Origin: Apostichopus japonicus
Taxonomy: Eukaryota > Echinodermata > Holothuroidea > Aspidochirotida > Stichopodidae
Reading direction: 5' to 3'
Length of the DNA: 64,000 bases
Assembly: GCF_037975245.1 (NCBI RefSeq)
Contig: NC_092582.1
Location: 21,850,577-21,914,576, forward strand
The translations under genes were made by a program, and so were the position numbers. The notes under the pieces were generated by a model. That model saw nothing but the letters and a program-made list of their open reading frames with translations. It did no database searches and was not told the origin of the DNA. Each line of letters starts with the position of its first letter. Position 1 is the stretch's first letter. Positions 44,440 through 57,787 of this stretch are shown one piece after another.

Positions 44440-47002
44440 TGAGATTAGGTCATTGAGATTTATCAAGGACTATTCAAAGATGGCGAAACCCTTACATGCC
44501 CTCACAGCTGGAACCCATCCCCCAGGGAAGAGAAAGGATCCCTCCTGGAATTGGACCCCTCAGTGGCAAGCTGTGTTCGAGACACTAGTAAAGGAATTAT
44601 CATCACCCCCAATCCTTGCTTTTGCCGATTTCTCTAAGCCCTTCATCTTACACATTGATGCCAGTGGACTGGGTCTGTGGGCAGCATTATACCACACACA
44701 ATGGGAAAGAAAGGGTGGTAGCATATGCGAGCAGAGGTCTGAGAAAGGGTGAAATGCACTACCCTGCACATAAACTGAAATTTCTATCTCTGAAGTGGGC
44801 AGTGACGGAGAGGTTTAAGGAGTACCTTTACGGTCGTAAATTTACTGTCCTGACAGATAATAACCCCCCTCACCTACGTAAATACAACAGCTAAACTTGA
44901 TGCTACAGGACATGGTTGGTTGGCAGCTCTATCCACCTACAATTATGACCTTCAATATCGGACAGGTAAGAGGAATGGAGATGCAGATGGATTGTCCCGC
45001 AGACCCCACCCCGACGACCCCCACACCCACCCTAACTGGAGACACAGTACGAGCAATATGTGAAGTTAATTTGCTATCAAAGTGCACTGTTGGAGAGAAC
45101 CCACTCCCCATGGTAGAGACCCTGTGCTCCCAAACAAGAGTATTAGATATGGAATGTAATGGTAGTACTGATACTGACTTAAATCAACCCCAGTCTCTGA
45201 TGAGCGGCGACCCCCATTTATGGCAGAATCGACAGAAGCGAGATCCAGATATCTATCGAGTAATTAGGTACCTAGAGAGAGGTCTTCCCCCAAATCGAAG
45301 ACTGTACGTAGCAGAAACGCCCAGTGTTAAACAATTACTCCGACATTGGGATAAATTTCTTTTAAAAGATGGAGTACTGTACCGATGCTATAACGATCCC
45401 CAGGGAGAGAATGTGTATCAGCTTGTCCTACCTCCACTGTATAGAGGTAAGGCTATGGCTGGACTGCACGATGAAGTAGGACATATGGGTCAAGAAAGGA
45501 CATTAGAGCTACTTCGGGAAAGATATTTCTGGCCAAAGATGGCAGGTGATGTGAGCGACTATATCAAATCATGTGGTAGATGTATCCGTCGCAAGACACA
45601 TGAGAAAGCAGGAGGTGTGGCGAAGCTGGTCAACATCCACACATCTTCCCCAATGGAGCTGGTATGTATGGACTATCTATCCCTTGAGCAATCAAAGGGA
45701 GGGTACGAAAACATTCTGGTAGTCACAGACCATTTTACGAAGTATGTCCAGGCGTTCCCCACGAAAAACCAGACGGTTCGTTCTACAGCACGTGTCCTAT
45801 TCGATAATTTGTTTGTACATTATGGTTTCCCAACCCGGTTACATTCTGACCAAGGCCGTAATTTTGAAAGTGAAGTGATCCAACATCTTTGCAAGATTGC
45901 AGGAATAAGAAAGTCCAGGACAACACCCTATCACCCCCAAGGCAACCCAATCTGTGAGAGATTCAATCGCACCCTTCTTGACATGTTAGGTACCCTGTCT
46001 GAAGAGAATAAAGCAAATTGGAAAGAGTTTGTAGCTCCACTATGTCATGCATACAACGCTACTAAACACTCAAGTACTGGGTACGCACCTTATTTCCTCA
46101 TGTTTGGTAGAAACCCGAACCTCCCATCGGATGTAGCAATGCAACTCCCTAAACCAGTAATATCCACAAGAACTCACCATAAGTATGCGGAGCAACTACG
46201 GCAAAAACTAGAATTTGCTCACCAACTAACTGCAAAACACTCCAAAAGAGAGAGCACAACACAACAAACACGTATATGACTCCAAGGCTAAAGGAAATGA
46301 GCTTGAACCAGAAGAGTACTAGTGAGGAATGTGCACCTCAGAGGTAAACACAAGCTAGCTGATCGTTGGGGTCAAGAGGTTTACAACATTTTAAGGAGAG
46401 TTAACCCTGATATACCTGTGTATGTGGTAGAGCAAGAGCTTGGGAGAGGAAAGAGGCGAACGCTACACAGAAACCTATTGCTACCTATTCCAGAATCCAT
46501 GAATACATGTGACCCCCCAGAAACCCCAAAGAAACCAGTCCCGAGACCAAGACAATGTTACCACGATAAACCCTTAGTTGACGTTACAGAGGATAGTGAT
46601 ACAGATGATCAGTCATCCTGGTATGCAGTGGTAACAAGGCCCGTACCAGCTAGAAGGTCAAGAGCTTGTTTAGCCCCTGAGGAGGTTCCCAGAATATTAA
46701 AGGAACAAGAAGTGACTACTCCGCATGCTACATTGGAAGAGGCGGAGCACAACGTTAGTTTGGAAGAGAGAAGAATCCCAGTGGAGCCAGAAGCTGTAAC
46801 CCCACAGACAGAGACACCGCCTATACCGGCACCTCGATCCCAAAAGACTAAGACTAAGTCCACCCCAACAGGCCCTGTGCTGGGATCACGAGTACGGCAC
46901 GCAGTACAACCAACTAGACGATCGGCAAGATTGGCAGCACGACGCAAAGGTGTGTCACATGCTCACATAGCAAACCAATGTAAGGTTACTAGCCCCTCCT
47001 GA
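44440..47002 (+). pseudogene. pol: Broken Gypsy pol: RT tail, RNase H, integrase, GPY module
   Basis: Only about 40 bases separate the primer site from the RT C-terminus (FIKDYSKMAKPLHAL, about 44456), so gag, protease and most of the RT are deleted. RNase H follows (HIDAS near 44650; VAYASRGLRKGEMHY; TDNNPPHL; YNYDLQYRTGKRNGDADGLS) across at least two frameshifts (near 44695 and 44890). The integrase (about 45230-46280) shows an HHCC zinc finger (HDEVGH, CGRCIRRK), catalytic Asp in MDYLSL, Asp in HSDQGRNF and Glu in NPICERFNRT. A frameshift near 46280-46320 precedes a GPY/F-like module (RGKHKLADRWGQEVY, RTLHRNLLLP). Dead copy of a chromovirus-like or related Ty3/Gypsy clade. Confidence 0.93.
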
Positions 47003-47636
47003 GAAGAGAAAACTAATTTTTTAGTGTCATGTAGGGATCTCCCAAAAGAGTTTTCTAAGGCCATTTGCTCTTTGGTAGCCAATATTTAATTGTTGCAGAT
47101 GAAACGATATGATCTGTTAGTATTTGTCTGTTACAGTATGCTACACTGGAAACAGATCTGCAAAGACTTGTTGAGTAAATAACTTACAACTCATTACATT
47201 TATTTTCATATGATTACAAGGTCATATTTTGTTTTGTGTGTTGAAACCAATAGTAACAATTTTTTTTTTTCTGACAAACTATTTGTGGTTGAGTTATCCA
47301 CTTATATCTATTGTACATGATGTGAAGTAAGGAAACTAATTGTTTATATTTTTTCTGTGAAATTTAACGAAGGAAACCTGTTCTCCTTGGTTGAAACAGT
47401 GAATGTTATGGTGGGATACAGTCCTATTAAGTGCAAGGATTATTAACATTTTGTAATATTGATTGCATTTTGCACAGTTTGCTCTCAAGATTGTCTATGA
47501 GTGTCATGAATTGATTTATTACCGACTAAAAAAAAAAAGTGTTTTATGTCACTAAGTGTTTTGAAAAAAGTCACAGGTGGTGGTGACTTGTTTTAAGGTG
47601 AAATGTCAGGAGCCATTTCCAGAGGCAGGGGGGAAG
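47003..47636 (+). other. 3' untranslated part and polypurine tract of the Gypsy element
   Basis: Non-coding sequence ends in the purine tract gaggcaggggggaag (47622-47636) immediately before the right LTR, the plus-strand priming site expected of LTR elements. Confidence 0.75.
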
Positions 47637-49357
47637 TATAACCAGAGCATAACCTGGTTAATGTTTTGTATAGTTATCATTTTCTTTTATTTTCCTACTT
47701 TTGTTTTTATTCATTTGATCATTTTCTTTTGTTTCTTTGTTTTTATTCATTTGACAATGAATAACCTTTACTTGATAGATTTATGAGTTCCCTTAATTTT
47801 CACTTTTATTGCTAACTACTACATGGCAACAGTTAGTGGTCGGTGGCCCTGTGTGACCTTTTTCTTAAGCTAAGTAATTGTTTTGCGTGGTCCTTTTTTC
47901 TAGGAATATATGAGTGGCTCCAAGAGTCTATCCCTTTTCAGAACTGTGGGTTAAATAGACAATTTTATAACTTTTTTTTGGTTAGATAGGAATGTTTTGG
48001 TGATAGACGATTATTTTAAATGAACCCAAGGACACCATAAATTAAGTAATGTGTCTGGTAAATTATGTATTAAGTGTTAATTGACAGCTGGTTGGTCACT
48101 GGACCTCGGATACCAGGAAGTGCAGGGCAAGCTGGTCTAGAGTAGGGGGGGGGGTAGTTGAGACAAAGGCTAAATCATGAATATTCAATGAACCAAGCTT
48201 TGTGTTTACTTGGTTTAAGGTGGTCATGTGTGAGTTGCCTTGTACTATTATTATGGGATGTATTCTTATTATTATGGGATGTATTTTAATTATTATGGGA
48301 TGGAGTGAATAGGGTAGCATGGTAGGGGGAAATTAAGATAAGACACTGACGCCGAGTTAAGTTTACAGTAGTTAGAGGAGAAGAGTGGAAGGATTAAGTT
48401 TGTAATAATTAGAGGATAAGAGGGGAAGGATTAAGTTTGAAATGGTTGGGCACGAGATCAAAATTATTTTCTTAGACTAACTTCACCAGTAATAGAGTAG
48501 AGGACCAGTATTAAATTAATTAGAAGTTAAATGGACACTTAATTGAAGCTATTTACCCATGGAGTTTTTATAGAAGTTTAGTGAATACCTGGAGCTTGTT
48601 CTACAAATGGATATTCTATTTTAGTAAAAACCTGGAACTGTTTTACAAGGAAATTTCATATTTAATAAAAGTTTATCACCCGGAGCTGTACCAATGGAGG
48701 CAGAACTATATTTCATCCTGTTCTAATATCTGGCAACCCTATAATTTTCTAATGTGATGGAACTGAACTATAAATTCCCATTTTAATACAATGTTTGGAT
48801 CCGGAATTGAACCCCTGCGATGACCCAACCCGAGTGATGAACAGTTTCTCCTAGAGACGCCCCAAGCTGAGACGCCCCAAGAGGTTATTTCCCCGAATCG
48901 CGAGATGTCCAGAGAACCACCCAATCCAGAGACGTCCCCAACTAAGTGAAACGCCCTAGAAGTTCCCTAAGGAGACAATTTCGTTCTCAAATTGTATTCG
49001 GTCGACCCGCGCCGCGATTTTGTTATTATTTTCGTTGGGACTGATAAGTATTATTTTTCCATTAAGTTCAGTGGAGCCGTTATAAGAAGTAAGAGTTCCG
49101 AGATATGTAAGTTACACCCATTTATATAATTTCACATTAAGGTAAAGGAAACCCATTGATATTTAATACAACGTCCATGTGCATCGTTAACACACCACTT
49201 TACCTTTATTTGTTTGTTTTTGTGTGAGCATTCCGCCTTTTTAATTTGTCCCCACGATCTCAGAGTAAACCGGCCCTACCTAATTTGGAGGTGTCACTTG
49301 TAATCTTCCCAAACCTAAAAACATATTTACGCCTGGTCACTTCGTTTTTGGCCGGCT

Positions 49358-49360
<3 letters not shown>
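47637..49360 (+). repeat. Right LTR of defective Gypsy element
   Basis: It starts TATAACCAGAGC (first bases mutated from TG) and ends GCCGGCTACA. It is followed at once by CA then TA microsatellite (49361-49440). No target duplication matching the left flank was found. Confidence 0.93.

Positions 49361-49440
<80 letters not shown>
49361..49440. repeat. CA/TA microsatellite between LTR and LINE
   Basis: CACACACACA followed by a TA run joins the right LTR to the 5'-truncated LINE. Confidence 0.95.
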
Positions 49441-49443
<3 letters not shown>

Positions 49444-51080
49444 TTCCCATCGAAGTTGACTGGGTTCAAGCCACTTTCTAATAATACAATCGTACAATTA
49501 TCAAATCCTCCAACACGGCTAGCTGCAATCTTGACCCTATACCCACTTGGTTACTTAGAAAGTGTCTTGATCCCCTTTTGCCTGTATTGACTACTATGAT
49601 AAATCTTTCACTAAAAGATGGCAATGTTCCTGACAAATGGAAGATTGCTACCGTTACTCCATTGTTAAAGAAAGCAGTTTGGACCCTATCTATTCTAATT
49701 ATAGACCAATTAGTAATTTGAGCTATGTTTCCAAATTAGTTGAACGAGCTGTATTTAATGAGATTGTCTCACATTGTTCTTTACATGCTCCCTTTCCTGC
49801 TTGTCAATCTGCGTACAGGCAAAATCTCTCTACAGAAACTGCTCTTATGGAAATCCATAGTGGTATAATGATGAATATGGACCAACAACAATGCACTCTT
49901 TTCATCCTGTTGGATTTTAGTGCAGCGTTCGATAATGTCAACCGTGATATTCTTGTTAACATATCGCGTACCCAATTTGGCATTGTTAATAATGCACACA
50001 AATGGATTGGTAATTATCTGTTTTTCAGAAAACAGTATGTATCTATAGAAAATATATCATCGAAAGATTTTTCTTTGAATTGTGGTGTACCCAAAGGCAG
50101 CTGTCTCGGTCCTATTCTTTTTCTTTGTTATGTTTCTCAGTTGTTTGCCATTGTCTCTAAACACCTCTATAACGCACATAGTTATGCTGATGATACACAG
50201 TTATATTTATCTTTCAATGCTGGTTCTCTGTTATCTGAGGGCTGTTCTGGTAATGTAATCACTTATCTTCGAAATAAGACATTGGATGATCAGCAATAGG
50301 CTCAATGATTCCAATACTGAGTTTCTTTTAAGTGGTACTCGTTAACAAGTTGCTAAGACTCAGGTTCAGATGATAAAAGTAGGTAACGTGGATATCAAGC
50401 CATGTGATAGTGCAACAAATCTAGTGGCTCATCTTGACAGCAATTAACATGTCAATGGACATTCATATTGGAAAAGTTTGCTCTATGGCATACCATGGAC
50501 TCTATAATATTCGGCAGATCAGAAAATTCCTGGATAAGGACTGTACTAAAACTCTTATTAATGCTTTTGTAATTAGTCACATTGACTACTGTAATGCATT
50601 CATGATTGGTTTACCTGTTTGTAAGCTTCGAAGAGTTCCAATGGTTCTTAATGGAGCGGCTCGGTAATTTTGTCACATTACTCTTACCTTACAATCTCTT
50701 CATTGGTTACCTGTACAGCAACGCATTGAATTTAAATCAATCTTGCAAGTTTTAAAGGTCCTCTGCTTAAGTATTTATGTGATATGATCGTGGTGAAGTC
50801 TAGTTCTTACTCTTTGCGGTCACATTTTCTCGAATCACCCTGCTTTCCTCGTATCAATCATAATACGTTTAATAGGCAATAGGGTTTTTGCCTACAAGGG
50901 ACCTCGGTTGTGGAATTCACTTCCGGTGGAACTTATGTGAATTGACTCCTTGACCCTGGATGCTTTCAAGATTAAGTTAAAAACTTATCTGTTTAAGCTT
51001 GCTTATTTTGATTGACCCGACCGATTGACTTTTCTTTGTTAAGCGATTTTGAATGTTTTGTACAAAATTAGCGCTATCTA
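49441..51080 (+). pseudogene. 5'-truncated L2/CR1-like LINE reverse transcriptase
   Basis: RT motifs appear in order: NYRPISNLSYVSKLVER (about 49700), LLDFSAAFDNVN (motif A, about 49910), GVPKGSCLGP (motif B, about 50085), SYADDTQLY (motif C, about 50180), then, after stops and frameshifts, a C-terminal part with LINAFVISHIDYCN and GLPVCKL (about 50550-50620) and KTYLFKLAYF near 50990. The 3' end GCGCTATCTAAATGCATA followed by ATT-type repeats is typical of L2/CR1 elements. The endonuclease is absent. At least three reading-frame breaks make it inactive. Confidence 0.9.
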
Positions 51081-51087
51081 AATGCAT

Positions 51088-51245
51088 ACATTAATATTAT
51101 TATTAATATTATTATAATTATTATTATTAATATTATTATTATTATGATTATTATGATATTATTCTTATTCTTATGATTATATTATGATTATTATTATTAT
51201 ATGTATATATATATATATATATATATCTGTACATATATATATATC
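51088..51245. repeat. ATT/ATG-rich and TA microsatellites (LINE tail)
   Basis: Degenerate TTATTA repeats followed by a TATA run at 51202-51245, continuous with the LINE 3' end. A further TA run is at 51500-51551. Confidence 0.9.
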
Positions 51246-51512
51246 ATGCCTATTTCAAAAGAATAACGACCACTACCCATGCATGCTCTAGAAATTGTCA
51301 ATGTTTTGGTGAACTTTACGAATAGTACAATATTTAAGTACAGTATAAAATTTGGGAGAAATGTTGTCAAAACCATACACAGTTAAATATTTATGTTCAC
51401 TAGTATACGGTTGCAAGTAATTAAGACATCATGTACAGATAATTGATTTACGAGATCAGAAAACAGACAGATCGTGTCTGACGGATAACAACTATGTAAT
51501 TATATATATAAT

Positions 51513-51551
<39 letters not shown>

Positions 51552-51555
<4 letters not shown>

Positions 51556-52940
51556 AAACTCTCAGGATTTAACTTAAATACATACGCACGTAACGGGACG
51601 TTTTTTTTTTTAACTTTTGTACCCTTTCATTAAAATATTTAATTTGAGGTGGAAAGTAATGCCTTGGAATCTCACGATGTGTATCTTATCATTTGTATAT
51701 ATTTTAGTTAGTCGTTAAGGTTATCCTGACCGGAATCCGTTCTCCTCGTACCCACTTGCCCCCCCCCCCCCCTCCACCCACTCCCCGTCAGTTTGAGTCG
51801 TTATGATGAAGAGCAAATCTCTCCAGTAATCCCAATAAAGTATATACCCTCTCTTCCTTCCCACATCAAATATGAATCAAGTATTTGAATTTTGTTGCAC
51901 TTTTCAACAAGAGGGTTTGTTCTAACTACAGTTTTCTTTATTCCCTTTAAAAAAGGTGTGGTATTGACACCAGGGGTGCAACCACCTATTTCTGGGGGCA
52001 GAGGTCTTAATCCCTACAAATAAAATTGAGCACCAGCACTCCTCCTCCACCCCACCCCCCCCCCCCCCCTCCTCGAACTGGCAGACAGAATATTACACAA
52101 AAAATCTAAATGTACAGTAAGACCCTACATATACAGTTATACATGTTTATGCACCTACTACCGCTAAAACAGTAAAATTCTTCTTCAAAGGTTCAAATAT
52201 GTCACCGATTTATATCTAAGCAGCTTGACTTGTCTCTTCTGACCCTGGGTGGACCTTCTGGATTAGGCTACTAAGACGTACCCAATGGGGTTTTGAATGT
52301 ATGGAATAGTCGTACCTAGGCCTAGGCCTATACTCAGAGCACGTCGATGAATGATAGCCTATAAGACTTCCGTGGTCCCTTCTGTTTTACTCAACTGAAT
52401 TAAGACTGGACGGCTAAGTTATAGGAGCCCATTGTAACTTTCTAGGCCTAAGTTAAATTGGGCCTCACTTAGACCTTACCGAAGTCTTAATATATAGCCT
52501 CAGACTAGGCCTATGCATCAGTTTACGTATAGCCTGGCTCAATCATAGTCCATGCTGTAGCCATTCGGTGCAGAATTACAATTCAACCTAATTTAACAAG
52601 TCTGTCATGGCTACTAATCCAATACCCGAAAAGGCCTTAGTTAAAATGAATGAAAAATCAGGCAATTACTTACATAAAAACATGAACATTAAAATGTCTG
52701 TTTTTATGGATCTTCTGGAATCATTATTAATCACTCGACGGATGGATATCTGCTACAAGTTCTAACGGCAGACTGCAGTAAAATATGGATTTGATCTACT
52801 CTCAAAATGACCGAATTAATACTGTACTAATCACAATATCACAGCGGGTGCTTTGTGCAAATAGGACTTTGAACCCATACTACCTTGAGGTGTTATAAAA
52901 ACATCAGCCTGTAAAATGGAAACAAAAGCAAATTTGATTA
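51552..52940. other. Non-coding DNA, no gene seen
   Basis: It holds C runs (51760-51774, 52057-52070) and scattered TAGGCCTA words (52315-52520). No coding signal was found. Confidence 0.5.
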
Positions 52941-52945
52941 CCGAG

Positions 52946-53396
52946 CAGTGGCATAGCCAGCATTTTATTATTAGGGGGGCAAGATTTTTCTTAAGGGGCG
53001 GGCAACTCCGTGATGGTTCATGGTAGGAATTACCAAGCACGAGTGGCATCATTGAAAATGCACATGGGTTGCTAGCGCTAGTTTGTAATGGTTATACAAC
53101 CGGTCAAATTATTGGCGCTTATTCTGTAGGACGATATTGATCAACGGTCTCCGTATGTGGGTACGATGAAGGCCCAAAATGTGTAACATCTCGGTCTGAT
53201 TACCAAGTTCTGACCTTTTATGAATTATGAACATGAGCCCTGAGGTATTAATACTTGTGATTAGAACTCGAAAAAATGTTAAAAAGAAGTATTTTGAATA
53301 CATCACTGGATTTCATTTGGAGGGGGGGGGCAAGACTGTAGCACAAAGCAAATTTGGGGGACATTGCCCCCTGGCCCCCCTATGGCTACGCCACTG
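52946..53396. mobile_element. hAT-like TIR element (451 bp)
   Basis: The ends CAGTGGCATAGCCA and TGGCTACGCCACTG are near-perfect inverses. The flanks ttaccgag and atatcgag agree at 6 of 8 positions, a decayed duplication. G runs lie near both ends (52974-52979, 53322-53330). No transposase was found. Confidence 0.8.
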
Positions 53397-53499
53397 ATAT
53401 CGAGGCACTGATAGTATATAGTATGCATGGTTGATTCTTCTGCATTGAGCACATGATCTGAAAATGCATGGTTTAAAGTTCGTGAGATACCTCTCTTTC

Positions 53500-53740
53500 T
53501 CTCTCTATCTATGGTGCTCTGATCTAGAGCATGGCCACTCATGGATTTGTCAGTCTCCAGTTCTTGGACAAGCCGTTTCATCTCCGTTTCCCCTACAGCC
53601 TTTTATATCATCCAACAATGTTTCTTCTCTTTTGTCCTCTCGGTCGGCTGCCCTCAAATCTACCCTCCAGAACCACTTTCAATAATCCTTCTTCCCTCAA
53701 GATATGTCCCATCCAATTCCGCTGTCTCCCTTTTGAAACA
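53500..53740 (-). pseudogene. LINE 3' coding remnant
   Basis: The minus strand reads RQRNWMGHILREEGLLK, VVLEGRFEGSRPRGQKRRN before breaking at a stop. A G.I.R...L.K.VLEGR..G.R.RG..R pattern is common at the C-terminus of many LINE polyproteins. It is short and interrupted. Confidence 0.6.
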
Positions 53741-53759
53741 TTTAATCATGTAATGTAGT

Positions 53760-55064
53760 ATACTGTATGTATACCAGGACGTATTACCCTACCGTCCTGA
53801 AGGTGAACTCCAGTATGGCGCGCCGATCGTAACAACGTTTTGTTGCCGTGGCGAGAAGTTATGTTGCCGTCGCGGAAACGTAGGTTGCTGTTGCGGAAAC
53901 TTCGGATGCCCAATTTCATTCCGTCGCAAGATATTATGTTGCATAATGCAAGCAGTGACCTTCGAATGTGGGCGTTGTCCAACGTACATCATTCACATTT
54001 CAATATAGGCCGCCTTACTTGCACAGCAAGTATAAAAGTTGGAAGGGCATTCAAAAAAGTGTCATTCGCCGACTTCCAGGGGAAGGTCCATATATGATCG
54101 CTATAGGTTCAGTCCAGTGTCCAACCCCCACCCATCATCATTAGTCCACGTGATAGAGGTAACTGTGAGGAACATTGAAAAGCGTCCCGAATCAGCTAAG
54201 AAAAATCTGATTCCGTTTGGGAGATTTTTAAACATTCCTTTACACACAACACTGTCAGCAAAATTGACGAAATGACTCCCTAAATTATCACTCGGTTAAC
54301 TCTTACAACTGCACGTAACACGCATTAAGTCTCCTGAAGTTTATACTGAAACGAATTGGCTTTGCGGTGAGAGTAGGAAAACGTGGAGTATGCCAAAAAA
54401 AACTGATTTGACGACTTTATCGCCAAATACATCTCCACAAGAGTCACTGAAGTACTTACTCTTTAATAACACGACGACACAAACGTTGCTCTTTAGCTCT
54501 CGCTCAAACTGCAAGAAATAGTAAATTTGCCTGTTTTTTTTTTTTTTTTTTGGTTTTTTGTATTTTGTTGTAAAGGTAATATTTGTGTAAACTGCAAAAC
54601 TACGGACTGTGAAGGCTAAACTGATAGAAAGTGAGCAAGATTTCGCTTTTTTTAATAAGCCTAAAATATAGATTTTACTAAATAACTAACGGTAGATCGA
54701 AATAGGGCCTAGCCTATACAGGTATATATTGCGGACAACGGTTAGGATAGTGTCATGAAGTGATCTTATACCCCAATTAAGGTCCTATCAAACTCCAGTA
54801 AGGTTATCAACCCTTTGCACTTTTGACCTTCGAGTTTCTCCCTCGTTAATTCCCACAGTTCCTGAATAAAGAAATACATTAGCAATGGTTCGGTCCTTTT
54901 TCAGATTTTCTAATTTATGGAGCCCGTAGGTTCAGGCAAGGAAACCATAACTCAAAGTTAGGACGACGTGTTGTTTTCTTTCTCAATCATAATTGGTTCA
55001 TTCAGTGTTAGATTTCATAAATATTAATTATGTTCATCATTAGGTAAGATTGAACCAATCATTG
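53760..55064. other. Non-coding DNA
   Basis: A short G/C-rich repeat of gttgccgt-gcggaaac phrases lies at 53828-53905, a TATAAAAG word is at about 54028 on the plus strand, and a T run is at 54534-54551. No gene is recognised. Confidence 0.45.
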
Positions 55065-55072
55065 ATCAGATG

Positions 55073-55392
55073 CAAGGGCGTAGGAACAGGGGGGCTGGGA
55101 GACGCCAGCCCCCAGTGAAAAATATTGAGGGGCGGAAGTATCATTCCGCCCCCCCCCCCCGCTTCGCAAGTCAGAAAACCCCTTTTTCATTTCCAAATGA
55201 GAAAAAAAAATCTCATTTGGAGCACCAAATTGCATCTAAGGCCAGGTGAAAATGCAAAATTATTTACAAAATGGAGTGGGTGTTGAAGTGTGCTATATTG
55301 CGCCAAATTGCATCTGAGGCCACCTAGACCCCTCCCCCAAGCCGGCCATCAGTCTTCAGCCCCCCACTCAAAAGTACCTTCCTACGCCACTG
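55073..55392. mobile_element. G-rich miniature TIR element, family A copy 3, with perfect 8-bp target duplication
   Basis: It starts CAAGGGCGTAGGAAC and ends CTTCCTACGCCACTG. The duplication atcagatg is at 55065-55072 and 55393-55400. It has the same orientation and modules as 16155-16495. This copy confirms that family A is of the 8-bp (hAT) type. Confidence 0.93.
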
Positions 55393-55934
55393 ATCAGATG
55401 CCATAGTACTTGTTAGCCGCGCTTGCAACTTGGCTAGCAGTGAGAGGCAAGTGTGACTGGAAACGTTAGTCGAATCAGTCAGTACTCAAGATCATTGTTG
55501 CGGCCATATAATTTATTAAAACAAAAGTAATCAGAATGTTAAAGTAACTTTTACAAAATGCTCTAATTGAACTTTAACTGAGTGACGGAGAAAATAAATC
55601 AGCTTGAAATCAACGAAAATTTGTAGTAATTTATTGAGTGGAGCTTCTTGGAGCTAGGCTTGCGATAATAGCCTACCATGTAATTTCCCCCATGGCAGGA
55701 AATAGGTACCAGTGCTACCGAGCTACAAGGTGCCGTCATAGTGACACAGCCGAATTACAATGGGCCTACTTAATTAACAGGCATTGGGTATAGTCGCCTA
55801 AGCTTAATACTGTGTGGATAGGCCTAATGTGCTGTACTGTACATACAAGTACTGGTACCGTTCTTTAACTAACACAACAGTTAGTCTGATGTTCGCCATC
55901 ATGTCCATTGAAAGTTTTAAGGTCCCATTAAGGA

Positions 55935-56164
55935 ATGTTGTATGTATTGTATTTTAGATCCTCCTGCAAGCAGGAACTCGCGAAGAAGCCTCATTGGATT
56001 ATCAAAGCCGCAGGCTGACCGAAGTCAGTCTCTTAGATTCATATTTTAACGTCCATGATTATGAATTGTCAATCAATTGGACTACATACATTAATCTTGG
56101 AGTGACTCGAACTGGGGACCTTATGATTGGAAGGCACCGGCGTTAACCACTGAGCTAACACTCC
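55935..56164 (-). repeat. tRNA-derived SINE, family 1 copy B
   Basis: The minus strand starts GGAGTG at 56164, with box A TAGCTCAGTGG (56157-56147) and box B AGTTCGAGTCA (56113-56103). The body with the GCGAGTTCCTGCTTGCAGG phrase matches the 7936-8187 copy. Confidence 0.85.
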
Positions 56165-57476
56165 TTTGAAATATGAAATATTGAAATATGAAATGAAATA
56201 GGAAATATGAAATTGAATATGAGAAACTCAGTCTGCCATCCATTGTACAGAAAGATAACAAAAGGTCTCAGTCATATATACCCTTGCCAAAACTATACCC
56301 TTACGTTATGCTACATTGGCATAACCAAATTATACCGATAAGCCATCTTATAAAACTGACAATTAACAACATCAAGTTGGTGTGCTTTGGTGAAATACAT
56401 TAAGCTAAAAATTTATCACATCTTATGAAAAGACCTTTCTGTTTTAGACTAAATTAAGATGGACCACATTTCTGTATACATCTATTCACTATTTCAGATT
56501 GCTGAAACATTATAAGTTTGTGCATTCCTTTGACACCAATTTTAGAGTAATATGTGGTCTCGAAAATTGTCAAAAGTCTTATCATGTTGTAGATTCCTTC
56601 TAAGCCCACCTATGAAGTAAGCAATCCTTGTTTTATCATAAGACACTTTCATAAAGGCATGCAGTCAGAAAAAAAAAACAGAATGGAATGAAATTGATAC
56701 ACAGATATATGAGCCCTGCCAAGAGGAGACATTGTACACAATGGAAATATTCAAAACTTAATCAAAACGTACCCCTAAATTATATAATTGTGATTAGCAT
56801 GCAGCTTAATTTTTGTTACATCTAAGGGAGGTAAATCATTCTGTACAACACAAACAACTTATACATAAAGTTGCAAAAGAAATCCAAAAATGACTAGAAA
56901 TGCCTCAGACACAGATTATGAAAGTTGTTGAAGCAGAGCTTGCAAGACAGAATTTTGTGTTGAGCATTGGTATGAACAACAGTTTCAATAAAACCTCTAC
57001 TAAAGAAGCACAGTCATTTGAGGGATTTTCAAACGCAAAATCTTAAGATAAATTTATTGCAATGTTTCGATTATCCATCCAGTTGAAAGAAGTTCTCGCA
57101 ATCAGGTGAAAAAAAAAACAGTTATGCAATACAATTGCTGTGGTGAAAACAATTGGGAAGCTTGAAACAAGAGGATGCACTTACAGAAGTATTAGATCGG
57201 TCACTTCAGTCAAGTGATACCTTTCTGTGATAGGGAGTACTAAGAAAATAGTTCTCTTTTCGAAGAGGAGCGGAAATGTCTCTAAACTCCAAGTTGACAC
57301 TGATGATTTCACAGTGGTAAATCCATTCGGAAGTATAGCTAACAAACTACAAGTTTTCTACATTTTTACTACTCTCTTGGCAACCTAAGACCATAGCAAA
57401 GGTCAAAACTGTAAGTTATGCAAATGTGGGTCTTTGTAATTCAGATCATGTCAAAAAGTATGGGTATGCATTTATA
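56165..57476. other. Non-coding DNA, no gene seen
   Basis: A short gaaatat(ga/tt) tandem lies at 56168-56220. No domain is recognised. Confidence 0.5.
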
Positions 57477-57484
57477 CTATACAG

Positions 57485-57779
57485 CAGGGGTTCCCTAACT
57501 GGGTGCATGAACCCCCAGGGGTGCGTGAGTCCATCCCAGGGGGTTCGTGAGACGTTTCTGAAAGTCAAAACTAGACTACTTTTTGTTATACTAAAATATG
57601 ATATATCATATTATTTAGTAATGTACAAAAGTCGTACCTATCGAAAAACAGGAGCATTAGTATAAGTATAAGTAAGTATAATAATGACTCAGATCGTGTC
57701 TCGAAAAGTTGGGGGTTCGTGGACAACTTTGACATCCACAGGGGGTTCGTGGGGGGGGGGTAAAGCTAGGGAAACCCTG
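57485..57779. mobile_element. hAT-like miniature TIR element (295 bp) with perfect 8-bp target duplication
   Basis: The ends CAGGGGTTCCCTA and TAGGGAAACCCTG differ at one position. The duplication ctatacag is at 57477-57484 and 57780-57787. It contains repeated gggggttcgtg phrases and a G run at 57751-57760. CAGGGGTTCCC is a typical hAT terminus. Confidence 0.95.
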
Positions 57780-57787
57780 CTATACAG

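Noticed and set aside
46609-46947. Minus-strand frame inside the Gypsy 3' part
   Set aside because: It is a shadow of the plus-strand GPY/tail coding region with no motif of its own.
42650-49370. A target-site duplication around the defective Gypsy element
   Set aside because: Left flank gcaag and right flank cacac do not match. The right side runs into a microsatellite and may have been altered.
54020-54035. TATAAAAG word as a gene promoter
   Set aside because: No coding exon or transcript feature follows within several kilobases on that strand.
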